This document shows positions 1 through 8,342 of a stretch of DNA of 63,663 bases, in pieces. The notes under the pieces were generated by a model, which did no database searches, had not been told where the DNA came from, and worked only from the letters and a program-made list of their open reading frames with translations. The stretch comes from CAYRYU01 sp964428355 (GTDB lineage Bacteria > Muiribacteriota > Ozemobacteria > Ozemobacterales > Ozemobacteraceae), in assembly GCA_964428355.1 (NCBI GenBank), contig CAYRYU010000036.1:1-63663 (forward strand), read 5' to 3'. Each line of letters begins with the position of its first letter. Position 1 is the first letter of the stretch. The position numbers and the translations under genes are program-made.

Positions 1-370
1 GAGTTCCGGGGACGTGATACGTTACCTTGGAACCCCCAATCTCGTTCCCGGAATACCCGGGGCTCACCACAAAGGCGCAAAGGACACGAAGACCACCAAT
101 GCGAGGGCTTGCTCTGTCAGGAAGACCTCGTTATAGGCCCGGAACGTGTGAAAGAATCAACCGACGGAGGAAGGGATCGAGAACGAAGTATTTTCGCCAC
201 GGAAAAACACGGATCGACACTGATTTTCCCAAACTACAATCCGTGGCCATCCGTGAAAATCCGTGGCAAGAGGAATTTTTCGCGATTTTTTCACAGCTTC
301 TCGGTGACCTCAGCGGGCGGGGGTTTCGGCGACTTGGTGCTCTCTGAGACCTCTGTGGCAAGCCCCAGGG
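1..370. other. gene-free left end with degenerate repeats
   Basis: I see no credible gene here. The stretch contains a low-complexity segment of the type cacaaaggcgcaaagg around 74-100. It also has a pair of inverted arms, ccacggaaaaacacggat at 197-214 and atccgtgaaaatccgtgg at 249-266, which match at 14 of 18 positions as reverse complements. Inside the right arm three copies of a 10-bp unit (atccgtggcc and variants) sit in tandem at 239-268. Such 'ccacggat/atccgtgg' sequences look like dispersed intergenic repeats; I cannot test copy number from one window. Short open frames in this region have no RBS and no recognisable product. Confidence 0.5.
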
Positions 371-841
371 TTAGAAAAGGCCGATCGTGAGGAGCAGCCT
401 GAGAAGAAGGTTCACCAGCATCCCCGCGGCGACGTCGTCGGCAACGATTCCCACTCCGCCCCGGAAGCTTTCGAAAAGGTTGAGGGGGAAGAACTTGGCG
501 ATGTCGAAGGCCCGGAAAAGCACGAACGCAAGAGCCAGGACGAGCATGTCTTCCCGGCCCAGGAAAAGCAACGTGGCCCACATCCCCGCGATCTCGTCGA
601 TCACGATGAAGGAGGGGTCCCGCTCCCCGGAAACTCGCTCCGCTCCGTCCGCGATCCCGATCGCGGAAAGGCAGAACAGGGCGAAAAGAAGCGCCTGCCA
701 CCCGCCCCCCATCGGCCGGGTCAGCAGGAAAAGCGCGATTCCTCCCAGGCTTCCCACGGTTCCGGGGGCGTAGGGGGAGAACCCGAGGCCGAAACCGGAT
801 GCGAGGGCGTAAAGGACCGCTCTGCTAGATTGTCTGTTCAT
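371..841 (-). CDS. pgpA: phosphatidylglycerophosphatase A
   Basis: 156 aa. It should dephosphorylate phosphatidylglycerol-phosphate to phosphatidylglycerol at the inner membrane. The family signature is visible: an N-terminal GFGLGFSPYAPGTVGSL block, an IVIDEIAG block near residue 80, and a C-terminal FRAFDIAKFF...GGVGIVADDVAAG block with paired aspartates. Several hydrophobic segments fit an integral membrane protein. Length is close to the usual 160-170 aa. It is the last gene of rimO-pgsA-pgpA; its start overlaps the pgsA stop by 17 bp, so the enzyme that makes its substrate is encoded just upstream. One oddity is AKFFPLN where many homologues have a KPWPI-like sequence. Confidence 0.9.
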   Translation of the reverse strand: MNRQSSRAVLYALASGFGLGFSPYAPGTVGSLGGIALFLLTRPMGGGWQALLFALFCLSAIGIADGAERVSGERDPSFIVIDEIAGMWATLLFLGREDMLVLALAFVLFRAFDIAKFFPLNLFESFRGGVGIVADDVAAGMLVNLLLRLLLTIGLF

Positions 842-1439
842 CGAGGAGATGCCAGTTCCTTTTCAGGTAATCGTACCCGGAATAGATGGTCATTATGACC
901 GCGAGACACATCAGGACGAAGATGATCCAGCCGTGGACCTGGAGGAATGGACCCGCCCAATCGATCGAGTAGGTTGCGATGATCACCTTGAAGCTGACGA
1001 AAACCAGAGAGGTGATGATCGCAGTGAGCTGTGCCGTTGTCTTCCATTTTCCCAGGGAACTCGATTCTATCACCGTCCCCTTTGCCCCGCAGACAAGTCT
1101 CAGGCCTGTCACCGCGAACTCGCGGGCGATGATCACGATCGCCACCCAGCTCGGCGTGAAGGTAATCGACCGGTACTCGACCATCGCGATCAACGCGGTC
1201 GAAACCAGAAGTTTGTCCGCGATCGGGTCCATGAACTTCCCGAACGTCGTTTCTTCCTTGTACCATCGGGCAACGGCTCCGTCGTAGTAATCCGTGATCG
1301 CGGCGAAAATGAAGACCACGGCGGCGATCACCTTCCCCCAATCGCCCTTGAGCTCCGGGTCGGAGCTCCAAAGGAAAGTCGCCATGAAAAGGGGAATCGA
1401 CCCGACACGAAGCAGCGTCAGTTTCGTGGCAAGGGTCAT
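825..1439 (-). CDS. pgsA: CDP-diacylglycerol--glycerol-3-phosphate 3-phosphatidyltransferase
   Basis: 204 aa from the chosen start. It makes phosphatidylglycerophosphate from CDP-diacylglycerol and glycerol-3-phosphate, the step before PgpA. The full CDP-alcohol phosphotransferase motif is present: DYYDGAVAR, eight residues, then GKFMDPIAD. About five to six hydrophobic helices follow. The reading frame stays open upstream, but ATG 1439 is preferred because GAGGGG sits about 6 nt upstream and the product then starts MTLATKLTLLR as is usual for the family. This leaves a 34-bp spacer after rimO. The gene is part of a phospholipid operon with pgpA. Confidence 0.93.
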   Translation of the reverse strand: MTLATKLTLLRVGSIPLFMATFLWSSDPELKGDWGKVIAAVVFIFAAITDYYDGAVARWYKEETTFGKFMDPIADKLLVSTALIAMVEYRSITFTPSWVAIVIIAREFAVTGLRLVCGAKGTVIESSSLGKWKTTAQLTAIITSLVFVSFKVIIATYSIDWAGPFLQVHGWIIFVLMCLAVIMTIYSGYDYLKRNWHLLDEQTI

Positions 1440-1473
1440 TTGAGCCCCTCGCACCCGGGACAGAACTCGGTTT

Positions 1474-2823
1474 TCATTTCTTCCTTCGACCGGAGCGGGA
1501 GACAACTTCTCCCGTGAAATCGTAGGCCTCGGCGGAAAGGATCCGGCAGGTCAAAAACTGGCCTTCCTCGAATGATCCATCATATCCGAAAGAGATCAGG
1601 TTGTCCACCTCGAAGGCATCTCCAAAATAACGTCCAAAGGCGGTTTCGCCCGAAATCCGATCGACGATCGCGGTGACCAGGCGGCTCTCCATTCGTCTAT
1701 TCCGGTCCGCCGCCACAACCTGCTGCAGGGTCATCAGTTCATCCAGCCTCCGGATCTTCTCCTTCGAAGGGACTTTGGGAGTGATCCGCCAGGCCGGGGT
1801 ACCCTCTTCCGCGGAGAAAGGGAAAGCCCCCAGGCGGTCGACCGGATGAAGCTGGATGAAGTCCATCAGCTCCTGGAACTCGTTTTCGGTCTCTCCGGGG
1901 AAGCCGACGATAAAGGTCGATCGTATGATCCCCCCCCTGAAGCGTTTCCTGATCGCCCCCATCAAGTGGATCAGTTCTTTCTTGGTGACCGAACGGTTCA
2001 TGAGGGCGAGCATGCGGTCGGAGACATGCTGGAAAGGGATGTCGAAATACGGAACGACCTTGGGAATCGAGAAAATCCCGTCGATCAGTTCTTCGGAAAG
2101 ACGCTTCGGATGCAGGTAATGAAGGCGAATCCATTCGGGGCCCGGGATCTGCGCGAGCTTTTCGAGAAGCTCGGGAAGCCGGCTCCGGCCGCCTTTTTCC
2201 GCTCCGTACAGAAGGGTGTCCTGCGCGATTACCGAGATTTCTTTCACCCCGGCTTTCGCAAGCTTTTTGGCTCTCCGGAGCAGGTCGTCCATGGGGATGG
2301 AACGGAAGGGGCCCCGGATGTCGGGGATGGCGCAGTAACTGCACCTGTTGACGCAACCTTCGGCGATCTTCAAAAAACCGATATGGGGAGGGAGGAAAAA
2401 ACGGCCCAGGCTGTCGGTTGCCGTCGAGAATGGCCGGTTCGACGCCCCGGAAACCTTTTTTGGGCGCGGCCCCGACCGGGCCAACCCGAGGATTTCGGGG
2501 ATTTGGGCTTCCGAAAGGAACTCGAACAGGCCGTCGATTTCGGGGATCTCCTTCGAGAGCTCTTCCCGATACCGCTTAACCATGCATCCGAAAACGACGA
2601 TTTTTGCCCTGGGCCGGGTCCGTTTCAGAGCGAGGAGCTGGAAGATGTGGCGAAGCGATTCTTCCTTGGCTTCCTTGATGAATCCGCAGGTGTTCAGAAG
2701 AACGAGATCGGCACCGTCGGGTGAGGGAACCCAGGCCGCTCCATTCCGGACGAGGTTTCCGGAAATGAGCTCGGAATCGACGGTGTTTTTTGGGCACCCC
2801 AGTGAAATCAGATGGAATTTCAT
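1474..2823 (-). CDS. rimO: ribosomal protein uS12 methylthiotransferase RimO
   Basis: 449 aa. This radical-SAM enzyme adds a methylthio group to the conserved aspartate of ribosomal protein S12. The N-terminal domain carries the three cluster cysteines C10 (SLGCPKN), C46 (LNTCGF) and C80 (VFGC). The radical-SAM motif is C157-x3-C161-x2-C164 (EGCVNRCSYCAIP). A C-terminal TRAM-like RNA/protein-binding domain covers roughly the last 70 residues. The start MKFHLISLGCPKNTVDSE is typical of RimO rather than MiaB. It is the first gene of the rimO-pgsA-pgpA operon. Confidence 0.95.
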   Translation of the reverse strand: MKFHLISLGCPKNTVDSELISGNLVRNGAAWVPSPDGADLVLLNTCGFIKEAKEESLRHIFQLLALKRTRPRAKIVVFGCMVKRYREELSKEIPEIDGLFEFLSEAQIPEILGLARSGPRPKKVSGASNRPFSTATDSLGRFFLPPHIGFLKIAEGCVNRCSYCAIPDIRGPFRSIPMDDLLRRAKKLAKAGVKEISVIAQDTLLYGAEKGGRSRLPELLEKLAQIPGPEWIRLHYLHPKRLSEELIDGIFSIPKVVPYFDIPFQHVSDRMLALMNRSVTKKELIHLMGAIRKRFRGGIIRSTFIVGFPGETENEFQELMDFIQLHPVDRLGAFPFSAEEGTPAWRITPKVPSKEKIRRLDELMTLQQVVAADRNRRMESRLVTAIVDRISGETAFGRYFGDAFEVDNLISFGYDGSFEEGQFLTCRILSAEAYDFTGEVVSRSGRRKK

Positions 2824-2977
2824 GGGGCAAAGTCTACACGGCTTTCAGAATATGCGCAATCGTGATTGGACCGGTGGTTGGACCGGGGTGGAGCCGGTGA
2901 GGGTGATACTGCCGGGACCAGGGGTTCACCCACGCTCCGGAATGACTTCCAACCCACGAAGTACTTCGGGGAATCGA

Positions 2978-3011
2978 TTTGCCGGGCCGCCCTCTCGGAC
3001 GGTCCGGCAAA
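2978..3011 (-). terminator. hairpin after symporter gene
   Basis: Arms tttgccgggccg (2978-2989) and cggtccggcaaa (3000-3011) pair with one G-T. The hairpin lies 24 bp past the stop of the symporter on the minus strand. No long T-run follows, so it may be a weak or Rho-assisted terminator. Confidence 0.5.
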
Positions 3012-3034
3012 GGTATCAGCAGGCCGTGGATGGT

Positions 3035-4960
3035 TCAGGAGGCCGTGGATGGCTCGTTCTTGGGGCCCTTGAAGGTGGCGAGAGAAACCAGGACGAGGGC
3101 CAGGAAACTCAGAGGTACGCTCACGATTCCCGGATTGCTGAACGGAACCGGCGCTGTGGCGATGTCCCATCCGTAAACCGCATACATGTCGGGAGACAGG
3201 AGGATGAGGCCCATCGCGGAGATGATCCCCGTCAGGATGGAGGCGATGATCCCCTCGGCTGTCGTCTTCCGCCAGAAAAGGAGCATTATGATTGCGGGAA
3301 GGTTCGCCGAAGCCGCGACTGCAAAAGCCCATCCGACAAGGAAGGAGACGTTGACCCCCTGGAAGATGATCCCTAGAATGATAGCGATGATGCCCACCAC
3401 GAACGCCGAGATCTTTCCAGCCCGCACCTTGCTCCCTTCGGTGAGTTTCAGATCCAGGTATCTGTCCATGAGGTCGTGCGCCACCGCCCCCGAGGCCGCG
3501 ACGATCAAGCCGCTGACCGTTCCCAGGACCGTGGCGAAAGCGATCGCGGAGATGACGGCGAAAAGGAACTCTCCAAAAGACCGGGCGAGGAGGGGACCCG
3601 ACATGTTGTTGTCGGCGGGGTTGACCACACAGTTCGCCATTGCCCCCAGCCCCATGTAGAGTGTTAATACGTAGAAGAAGGCAATGGCGGCGATTGCAAC
3701 GATGGTCGACTTCCTCGCGGCAGCAGGGCTCGGGACGGTGTAATACCGGATAAGGATGTGCGGGAGTGCCGAGGTTCCAAGAAAGAGGGCCAACATCAGG
3801 GAAACGAAATCGAGTTTCTCCACGAAGGTCCCCTCGACTTTGAACTTGACGCCTGGCCTAAGGATCTTGTTTCCCATCGACGGTACCGAATGGTATAAGG
3901 TCACCTGGTCCGGCCCATCCTTGAATTTCAAACTTTTCCAGAGCCGAATTTTCGTCGTTGGGTTGCCGATCTTCGCAAGGAAGGAAAGGGGGCCGATGGG
4001 TCCGGTCGATGCTTCGATACCCGTTTTCCCCTCGATCTCCTCGAGGTTGCCCACTGGCCGGAGCTGGTTCTGCGGTGTTTCCGGAAGGCCATTGACGATC
4101 TTGCTTTTGTCAGGCTTTTCACAAACATACTGGCACTCCTGGAACTGTGTCGATCCATCCTTCGGGTCAACCGTCTTCTTGTACCAGAGAGATTTTCCTT
4201 CCTTGGAGATCCTGGCAAAGACGGCGCCCTTGACATCCTGGACCGATTCGACCTTGTATGAAGCGTCCGCCAACGTAACTGTCCCGCTTGCCTCCGTCCC
4301 ATTCAGGGAAAGGTATTCGTGGAAAGGAACCCGGCCGCCCTGATCAGGTCTGGTGGAGAGTCCTCGGAAGCAGACAAAGCCCACGAGGACAGTTGAAAAA
4401 ACAATCAGCAGGGTTCCCTTCAGAAACTGCACGTATGTGGTCGATGTCATCCCGGCTGTTGCGACAATGGTGATTACCACGAGACCGACCAGAATGACCC
4501 CGACATAATGTGGAAGTCCCAGGAGCGGAGTGATCAGGACCCCGGCTCCGACCATCTGGGGGATCAAGTAGAAAAGGGAAACGATCAGCGTACTGATTGC
4601 CGCCGCAAGTTGGATCCCCGGGGAATTGAACTTGGCATCGAGTGCATCCGTGAAGGTGTATTTCCCGAACCTCTTGATGGGCTCCGCCACGACGAAAAGG
4701 GCGACTATCCATCCAGCAAGGTAGCCAATCGAGTACAGGAAACCGTCATATCCGACTGTCGCAATCATCCCGCAGATTCCCAGGAACGAAGCCGCCGAAA
4801 GGTAATCCCCGGCGAATGCGATCCCGTTAACGAACCAGTGAATGCTCCCTCCGGCCGCATAATACCCGCTGGCGGATTTGGCCCGGCCCGCGAAGAAGAA
4901 TGAAAGGCCAAGAACGAGGCCGACGAAAACAAGAAATACCAGAACCGGCATCGTAAACAT
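3035..4960 (-). CDS. sodium:solute symporter, acetate permease (ActP)-like
   Basis: 641 aa. A member of the SSS family, most like cation/acetate symporters: GDYLSAASFLGI and GFLYSIGYLAGW near residues 50-85 and ISAIAFATVLGTVSGL near 475 are ActP-type blocks. About 13 membrane helices are apparent. It is about 90 residues longer than E. coli ActP because of a hydrophilic insertion at roughly residues 215-375, between hydrophobic segments, containing Cys, Lys and charged residues. Start ATG 4960 has AGGAGG 9 nt upstream and shares a base with the stop of the DUF485 gene (TGATG). The DUF485 partner immediately upstream supports an acetate/short organic acid role; exact substrate is inferred. Confidence 0.85.
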   Translation of the reverse strand: MFTMPVLVFLVFVGLVLGLSFFFAGRAKSASGYYAAGGSIHWFVNGIAFAGDYLSAASFLGICGMIATVGYDGFLYSIGYLAGWIVALFVVAEPIKRFGKYTFTDALDAKFNSPGIQLAAAISTLIVSLFYLIPQMVGAGVLITPLLGLPHYVGVILVGLVVITIVATAGMTSTTYVQFLKGTLLIVFSTVLVGFVCFRGLSTRPDQGGRVPFHEYLSLNGTEASGTVTLADASYKVESVQDVKGAVFARISKEGKSLWYKKTVDPKDGSTQFQECQYVCEKPDKSKIVNGLPETPQNQLRPVGNLEEIEGKTGIEASTGPIGPLSFLAKIGNPTTKIRLWKSLKFKDGPDQVTLYHSVPSMGNKILRPGVKFKVEGTFVEKLDFVSLMLALFLGTSALPHILIRYYTVPSPAAARKSTIVAIAAIAFFYVLTLYMGLGAMANCVVNPADNNMSGPLLARSFGEFLFAVISAIAFATVLGTVSGLIVAASGAVAHDLMDRYLDLKLTEGSKVRAGKISAFVVGIIAIILGIIFQGVNVSFLVGWAFAVAASANLPAIIMLLFWRKTTAEGIIASILTGIISAMGLILLSPDMYAVYGWDIATAPVPFSNPGIVSVPLSFLALVLVSLATFKGPKNEPSTAS

Positions 4961-5253
4961 CAGCTGGAACCTCCTCGGCTCTCTTCCGCGGCAAGCACCC
5001 TCTCACGTTCGGTGCAAGCATGGTTGTAGAAAAGGGCCAGGATCAGCGCAAGGACGATCAGCCCGAAACCATAGACTACGGCAAGATTCAACCCCATGAA
5101 GACGGTCGTCTCCATCAATTTGGCATCGAGCAGGTTGATCGCCACGAACCCCGAATAGATGACGGCATAAAGCCAGAACATCTTGACTCCGAGTTTCATC
5201 TTGTACTCTGTTCCAAAATCTTTCTCTTGGGCGACTGCAGGTTCGTGAAGCAT
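4960..5253 (-). CDS. DUF485 (YjcH-like) membrane protein
   Basis: 97 aa with two hydrophobic helices, around residues 26-45 and 57-80, and short charged ends. DUF485 proteins are small inner-membrane proteins encoded with ActP-type symporters, as YjcH is with ActP. Start ATG 5253 has GGAGGAGG 8 nt upstream. Its stop overlaps the symporter start, so translation of the two is probably coupled. Its biochemical role is not known; a subunit or assembly factor for the symporter is the usual suggestion. Confidence 0.85.
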   Translation of the reverse strand: MLHEPAVAQEKDFGTEYKMKLGVKMFWLYAVIYSGFVAINLLDAKLMETTVFMGLNLAVVYGFGLIVLALILALFYNHACTERERVLAAEESRGGSS

Positions 5254-5405
5254 GTCAAATCCTCCTCCAATGGGGGTTTCTCTTGGCCAAGTTCAAACGG
5301 GCCATCCGCAAGTATAATTTTGCCGAACGATGAAAGTCCATCGAAAAACGCATCCCAGGCTGATTATTCATTTCACAAACCATGCGGTCGGAGGGAAACC
5401 TTTCA

Positions 5406-5672
5406 CGAGTGACCCCGCCCTGGGCGTATGACCCCACCCCGGGGGTAAACTCCACCCCGGNNNNNNNNNNNNNNNNNNNNNNNNNNNNNNNNNNNNNNNN
5501 NNNNNNNNNNNNNNNNNNNNNNNNNNNNNNNNNNNNNNNNNNNNNNNNNNNNNNNNNNNNCGAGTGACCCCGCCCTGGGCGTATGACCCCACCCCGGGGG
5601 TAAACTCCACCCCGGGGGTAAACTCCACCCCGGGGGTAAACCCCACCCCGGGGGTAAACTCCACCCCGGAGA
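5406..5672. repeat. 18-bp tandem repeat array interrupted by gap
   Basis: Right of the gap, four consecutive 18-bp units of accccgggggtaaactcc run 5591-5662 (the third unit has one T-to-C change), followed by a partial copy. Left of the gap one and a half units are visible. A related segment, gaccccgccctgggcgtatg, precedes each side. The core accccgggggt is close to palindromic. The period is a multiple of three, so it leaves open frames reading TPGVNS or GGVYPR repeats, but no start or RBS supports a protein. Confidence 0.8.
5461..5560. other. assembly gap (100 N), probably artefactual
   Basis: Exactly 100 Ns. The 55 bp before (5406-5460) and the 55 bp after (5561-5615) are identical, which suggests two contigs that overlap by 55 bp were scaffolded without being merged. 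Because the flank is itself repetitive, the true repeat number here stays uncertain. Confidence 0.8.
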
Positions 5673-5741
5673 CTCTGGGACCCAACACTCCGCATTCGGT
5701 TGGAGGTTTGGCGAGGTTTTCGGGGGAAAGAGACTTCGATG

Positions 5742-5750
5742 TGTTATCCT
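5742..5750 (+). promoter_or_regulatory. extended -10 promoter candidate
   Basis: TGTTATCCT at 5742-5750 fits an extended -10 element (TGn plus TATCCT, 4 of 6 to TATAAT), about 45 bp upstream of the preferred start of the Cache-PAS-DUF294 gene. No good -35 is seen. Confidence 0.35.
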
Positions 5751-5796
5751 GCGGGAAGGGATGATTTCCCACCATGGGGTTTCCTGGGAGGTGTCG

Positions 5797-8328
5797 GTGT
5801 TCAGAGGATTTCTGTTTCGGGCAGTGGTTCCAACCTTTCTGACGATTTTTTCATTCGTCGTTGCGATCTTCTTCATCGTGATTCCCTCCTTCGAACAGAA
5901 CATCCTCGACCAGAAGCGGGAAATGATAAGAGAATTGACAAACTCCGCGTGGAACATCCTTGCAAAGTTCGAGCAGGACGAGCGCAATGGGGCACTGACC
6001 AAAAGCCAGGCCCAGGATCTCGCAATCTCCCAGATCCGGACCCTTCATTATGGACAGCAGATGAAGGATTACTTCTGGGTGAATGACATGAATCCGACCA
6101 TGGTGTTTCACCCCTATCGGGCCGATCTGAACGGGAAGGATTTGAGTGAGGTCAGGGATCCGAACGGAAAAAGGTTGTTCGTGGAATTCGTGAAGGTCGT
6201 TCGGGAGCAGGGGGCGGGGTTTGTCGATTACATGTGGCAATGGAAGGACGACTCGTCGAGGGTTGTCCCAAAACTCTCCTTCGTAAAAGGTTTCCAGCCG
6301 TGGGGATGGGTCATCGGAACGGGGGTGTACATCGATGACGTGCAACTGGAGATCAAATCCATGTCCCATAGGCTTTGGACGGTGTCGTTGCTGATTCTGA
6401 CTCTGGCCTCCTTCTTCCTGTTCTTCCTGTTAAGGGAAGCATATCTTGCCGAAACGCTTCGTCGTCAGGCGGAACAGGCACTCCGAAAGTCCGAAGAAAA
6501 ATACCGGACCCTTGTCGAATCAACGGGGGAGCGGATCCTGATGGTCCTGGGTTCCGACAGGATTTTCGCCAACCAGAGCATGCTCCAATTCCTCGGATAC
6601 GGCCCCGATGAGCTTGGGGGGCTTTCGGTCGACCAGATCATCCTTCTCAGCGCGGAGGAGCGAAGGTCGGGGGTTCCTTACTTTCATGCGGTCATGAATG
6701 GTGACGAACACATTCCCATGCGTTACGAAACCTCTCTCAGGGCAAAAGATGGGAGTTGCCGGGAGGTTACGCTATCCCTCTCCCCGCTTTCCATCCAGGG
6801 AAAGAAAGGGTTCATCGCCGTTGCAGGGGACCTCACGGGGCAGAGGGCGCGGGAGAAGGACAACGAACGTCTCTTGGCTGATTTCCAGGCGGAGTTGGCA
6901 ATTTTCAATCGCACCGCAGGATCGGTGTGTTCGAGGGAGGTTCCCCAATGCGTTTCAGAAACCAGCATCGGCGGAGCGCTTGGAACCATTTCCGGTGCGG
7001 GAGCGGAAGCCGCTGTTGTCCGTGAGGGGGAGTCCGTAATCGGGGTTGTTTGCGCCGCCAAGATCCTCGATCTGGTGAGCAGGGACGCGGGAGCTCTTCA
7101 GAAACCCATTGGAGGGCTGGTGGAGCGGAATCCCAGGAGGATTCCGGGCGAGGCAACCCTTGCGGAAGCATGGGTAGAGAAGCAAACGCGTCCGGAAGAC
7201 CCGTTGTTCGTCACAGGTGGAGATGGTGCGATCATCGGAATGATGAGGGACCGGGATTTCGTTCAGATGCACGCTTTCTCTGCTGGCTCGATCTGGAAAG
7301 GAATCAGGGACTCAAAGACCGTTTCGGAAATGATTGGATTCGCCAGGCGGCTTCCATCTCTTGTGGGGGTCCTGGTGGAAACGGGGCTGAACCCCTTCCA
7401 GGTTAACCGAATCATTACTGCGACATGCGACGAAGTGCTTCGCAGGTCCATCAAGTTTGGGAGCGAGGAACTTGGTCCGCCACCGGTGCCTTTTTCTTTC
7501 CTGGTTATGGGAAGTCAGGGAAGGGTCGAGCAAACTCTTCGGACCGACCAGGACAATGCGATCATTTTTTCCGATCCTCCGCCCAGGGAGGAGGAAAGGG
7601 TGCAGGCCTTTTTCGAGAAACTGGGAAGCCATGTTTGCGAGATCCTCGACAAATCGGGGTATTCCTTCTGTGACGGAAAGATCATGGCGGGAAATCCCCA
7701 ATGGTGCAAGCCACTCTCAGTCTGGAAATCCTATTTCGAGCGCTGGGTGAGGACGCTCGAGGCCCGAGACCTTTTGGAGACAAAGGTTTTTTTCGACTTC
7801 AGGTCAGGTGCAGGGGATGCCAGGCTTGCAGATGACCTCCGCATTCATCTCGCGACTGTCCTGAAGGACTCTCCCAGGTTCTTTTTCCTACTGGCGAGGA
7901 ACGTTCTCAGATACGAACCTCCGGTCAGTATGTTCGGAAACTTCGTTCTGGAGCATTCTGTGGGTTCCAGCAGGGCGTTCGACATCAAAGGGGTGATGGC
8001 CCAGGTAGTCGACTTTGCCCGGATCTACGCACTGAAACATGGAGTATTCGATTCGAACACTCCCGCGCGCTTGTCCGGGCTTCTGGAAAGCAAAGTCTTT
8101 ACTCCCGCGAGTTTCCGAGAGATTTCGAGGGCATATGAAGCCCTCATGCAGTTGCGGCTCAAGAACCAGGTCCGGGCAATACGCGAAAACCAGGCCCCGG
8201 ACAACCTGGTGGTTCCGGAACAACTCACCTCGATTGATCAACTGCTGATCAAGGAGGTCTTCAGCCAGATCAAGAATTTCCAGGTGCGCCTCAGTTACGA
8301 TTTCACCGGGACTCTGGACAACGGTTGA
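5797..8328 (+). CDS. Cache-PAS-CBS-DUF294 signalling protein
   Basis: 843 aa from GTG 5797, preferred because GGGAGG ends 5 nt upstream; an upstream ATG at 5761 lacks a good RBS. Order of parts: membrane helix at about 8-27; a periplasmic single-Cache (sCache_2) domain to about 180 with FWVNDMNPTMVFHP and WGWVIGTGVYIDD; a second helix at about 195-215; a PAS domain about 230-360; a degenerate CBS pair about 390-500; then a DUF294 putative nucleotidyltransferase with GSQGRVEQTLRTDQDNAI near residue 575 and a DUF294 C-terminal domain. Soluble DUF294 proteins with cNMP/CBS domains are common; here a sensor for an external ligand is fused in front. The output reaction is not known. It overlaps nothing; a phosphoesterase follows 14 bp later. 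Confidence 0.85.
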   Translation: MFRGFLFRAVVPTFLTIFSFVVAIFFIVIPSFEQNILDQKREMIRELTNSAWNILAKFEQDERNGALTKSQAQDLAISQIRTLHYGQQMKDYFWVNDMNPTMVFHPYRADLNGKDLSEVRDPNGKRLFVEFVKVVREQGAGFVDYMWQWKDDSSRVVPKLSFVKGFQPWGWVIGTGVYIDDVQLEIKSMSHRLWTVSLLILTLASFFLFFLLREAYLAETLRRQAEQALRKSEEKYRTLVESTGERILMVLGSDRIFANQSMLQFLGYGPDELGGLSVDQIILLSAEERRSGVPYFHAVMNGDEHIPMRYETSLRAKDGSCREVTLSLSPLSIQGKKGFIAVAGDLTGQRAREKDNERLLADFQAELAIFNRTAGSVCSREVPQCVSETSIGGALGTISGAGAEAAVVREGESVIGVVCAAKILDLVSRDAGALQKPIGGLVERNPRRIPGEATLAEAWVEKQTRPEDPLFVTGGDGAIIGMMRDRDFVQMHAFSAGSIWKGIRDSKTVSEMIGFARRLPSLVGVLVETGLNPFQVNRIITATCDEVLRRSIKFGSEELGPPPVPFSFLVMGSQGRVEQTLRTDQDNAIIFSDPPPREEERVQAFFEKLGSHVCEILDKSGYSFCDGKIMAGNPQWCKPLSVWKSYFERWVRTLEARDLLETKVFFDFRSGAGDARLADDLRIHLATVLKDSPRFFFLLARNVLRYEPPVSMFGNFVLEHSVGSSRAFDIKGVMAQVVDFARIYALKHGVFDSNTPARLSGLLESKVFTPASFREISRAYEALMQLRLKNQVRAIRENQAPDNLVVPEQLTSIDQLLIKEVFSQIKNFQVRLSYDFTGTLDNG

Positions 8329-8342
8329 ATGGGAGATCTTGG

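Noticed and set aside
5461..5560. Missing gene in the first N-gap
   Set aside because: Identical 55-bp flanks show it is an overlap artefact, as at 49980-50079; there is no sign of a split gene.
5591..5672. Repeat array as a coding TPGVNS-repeat protein or a CRISPR array
   Set aside because: No RBS or start for coding; units are contiguous with no spacers, so it is not CRISPR.
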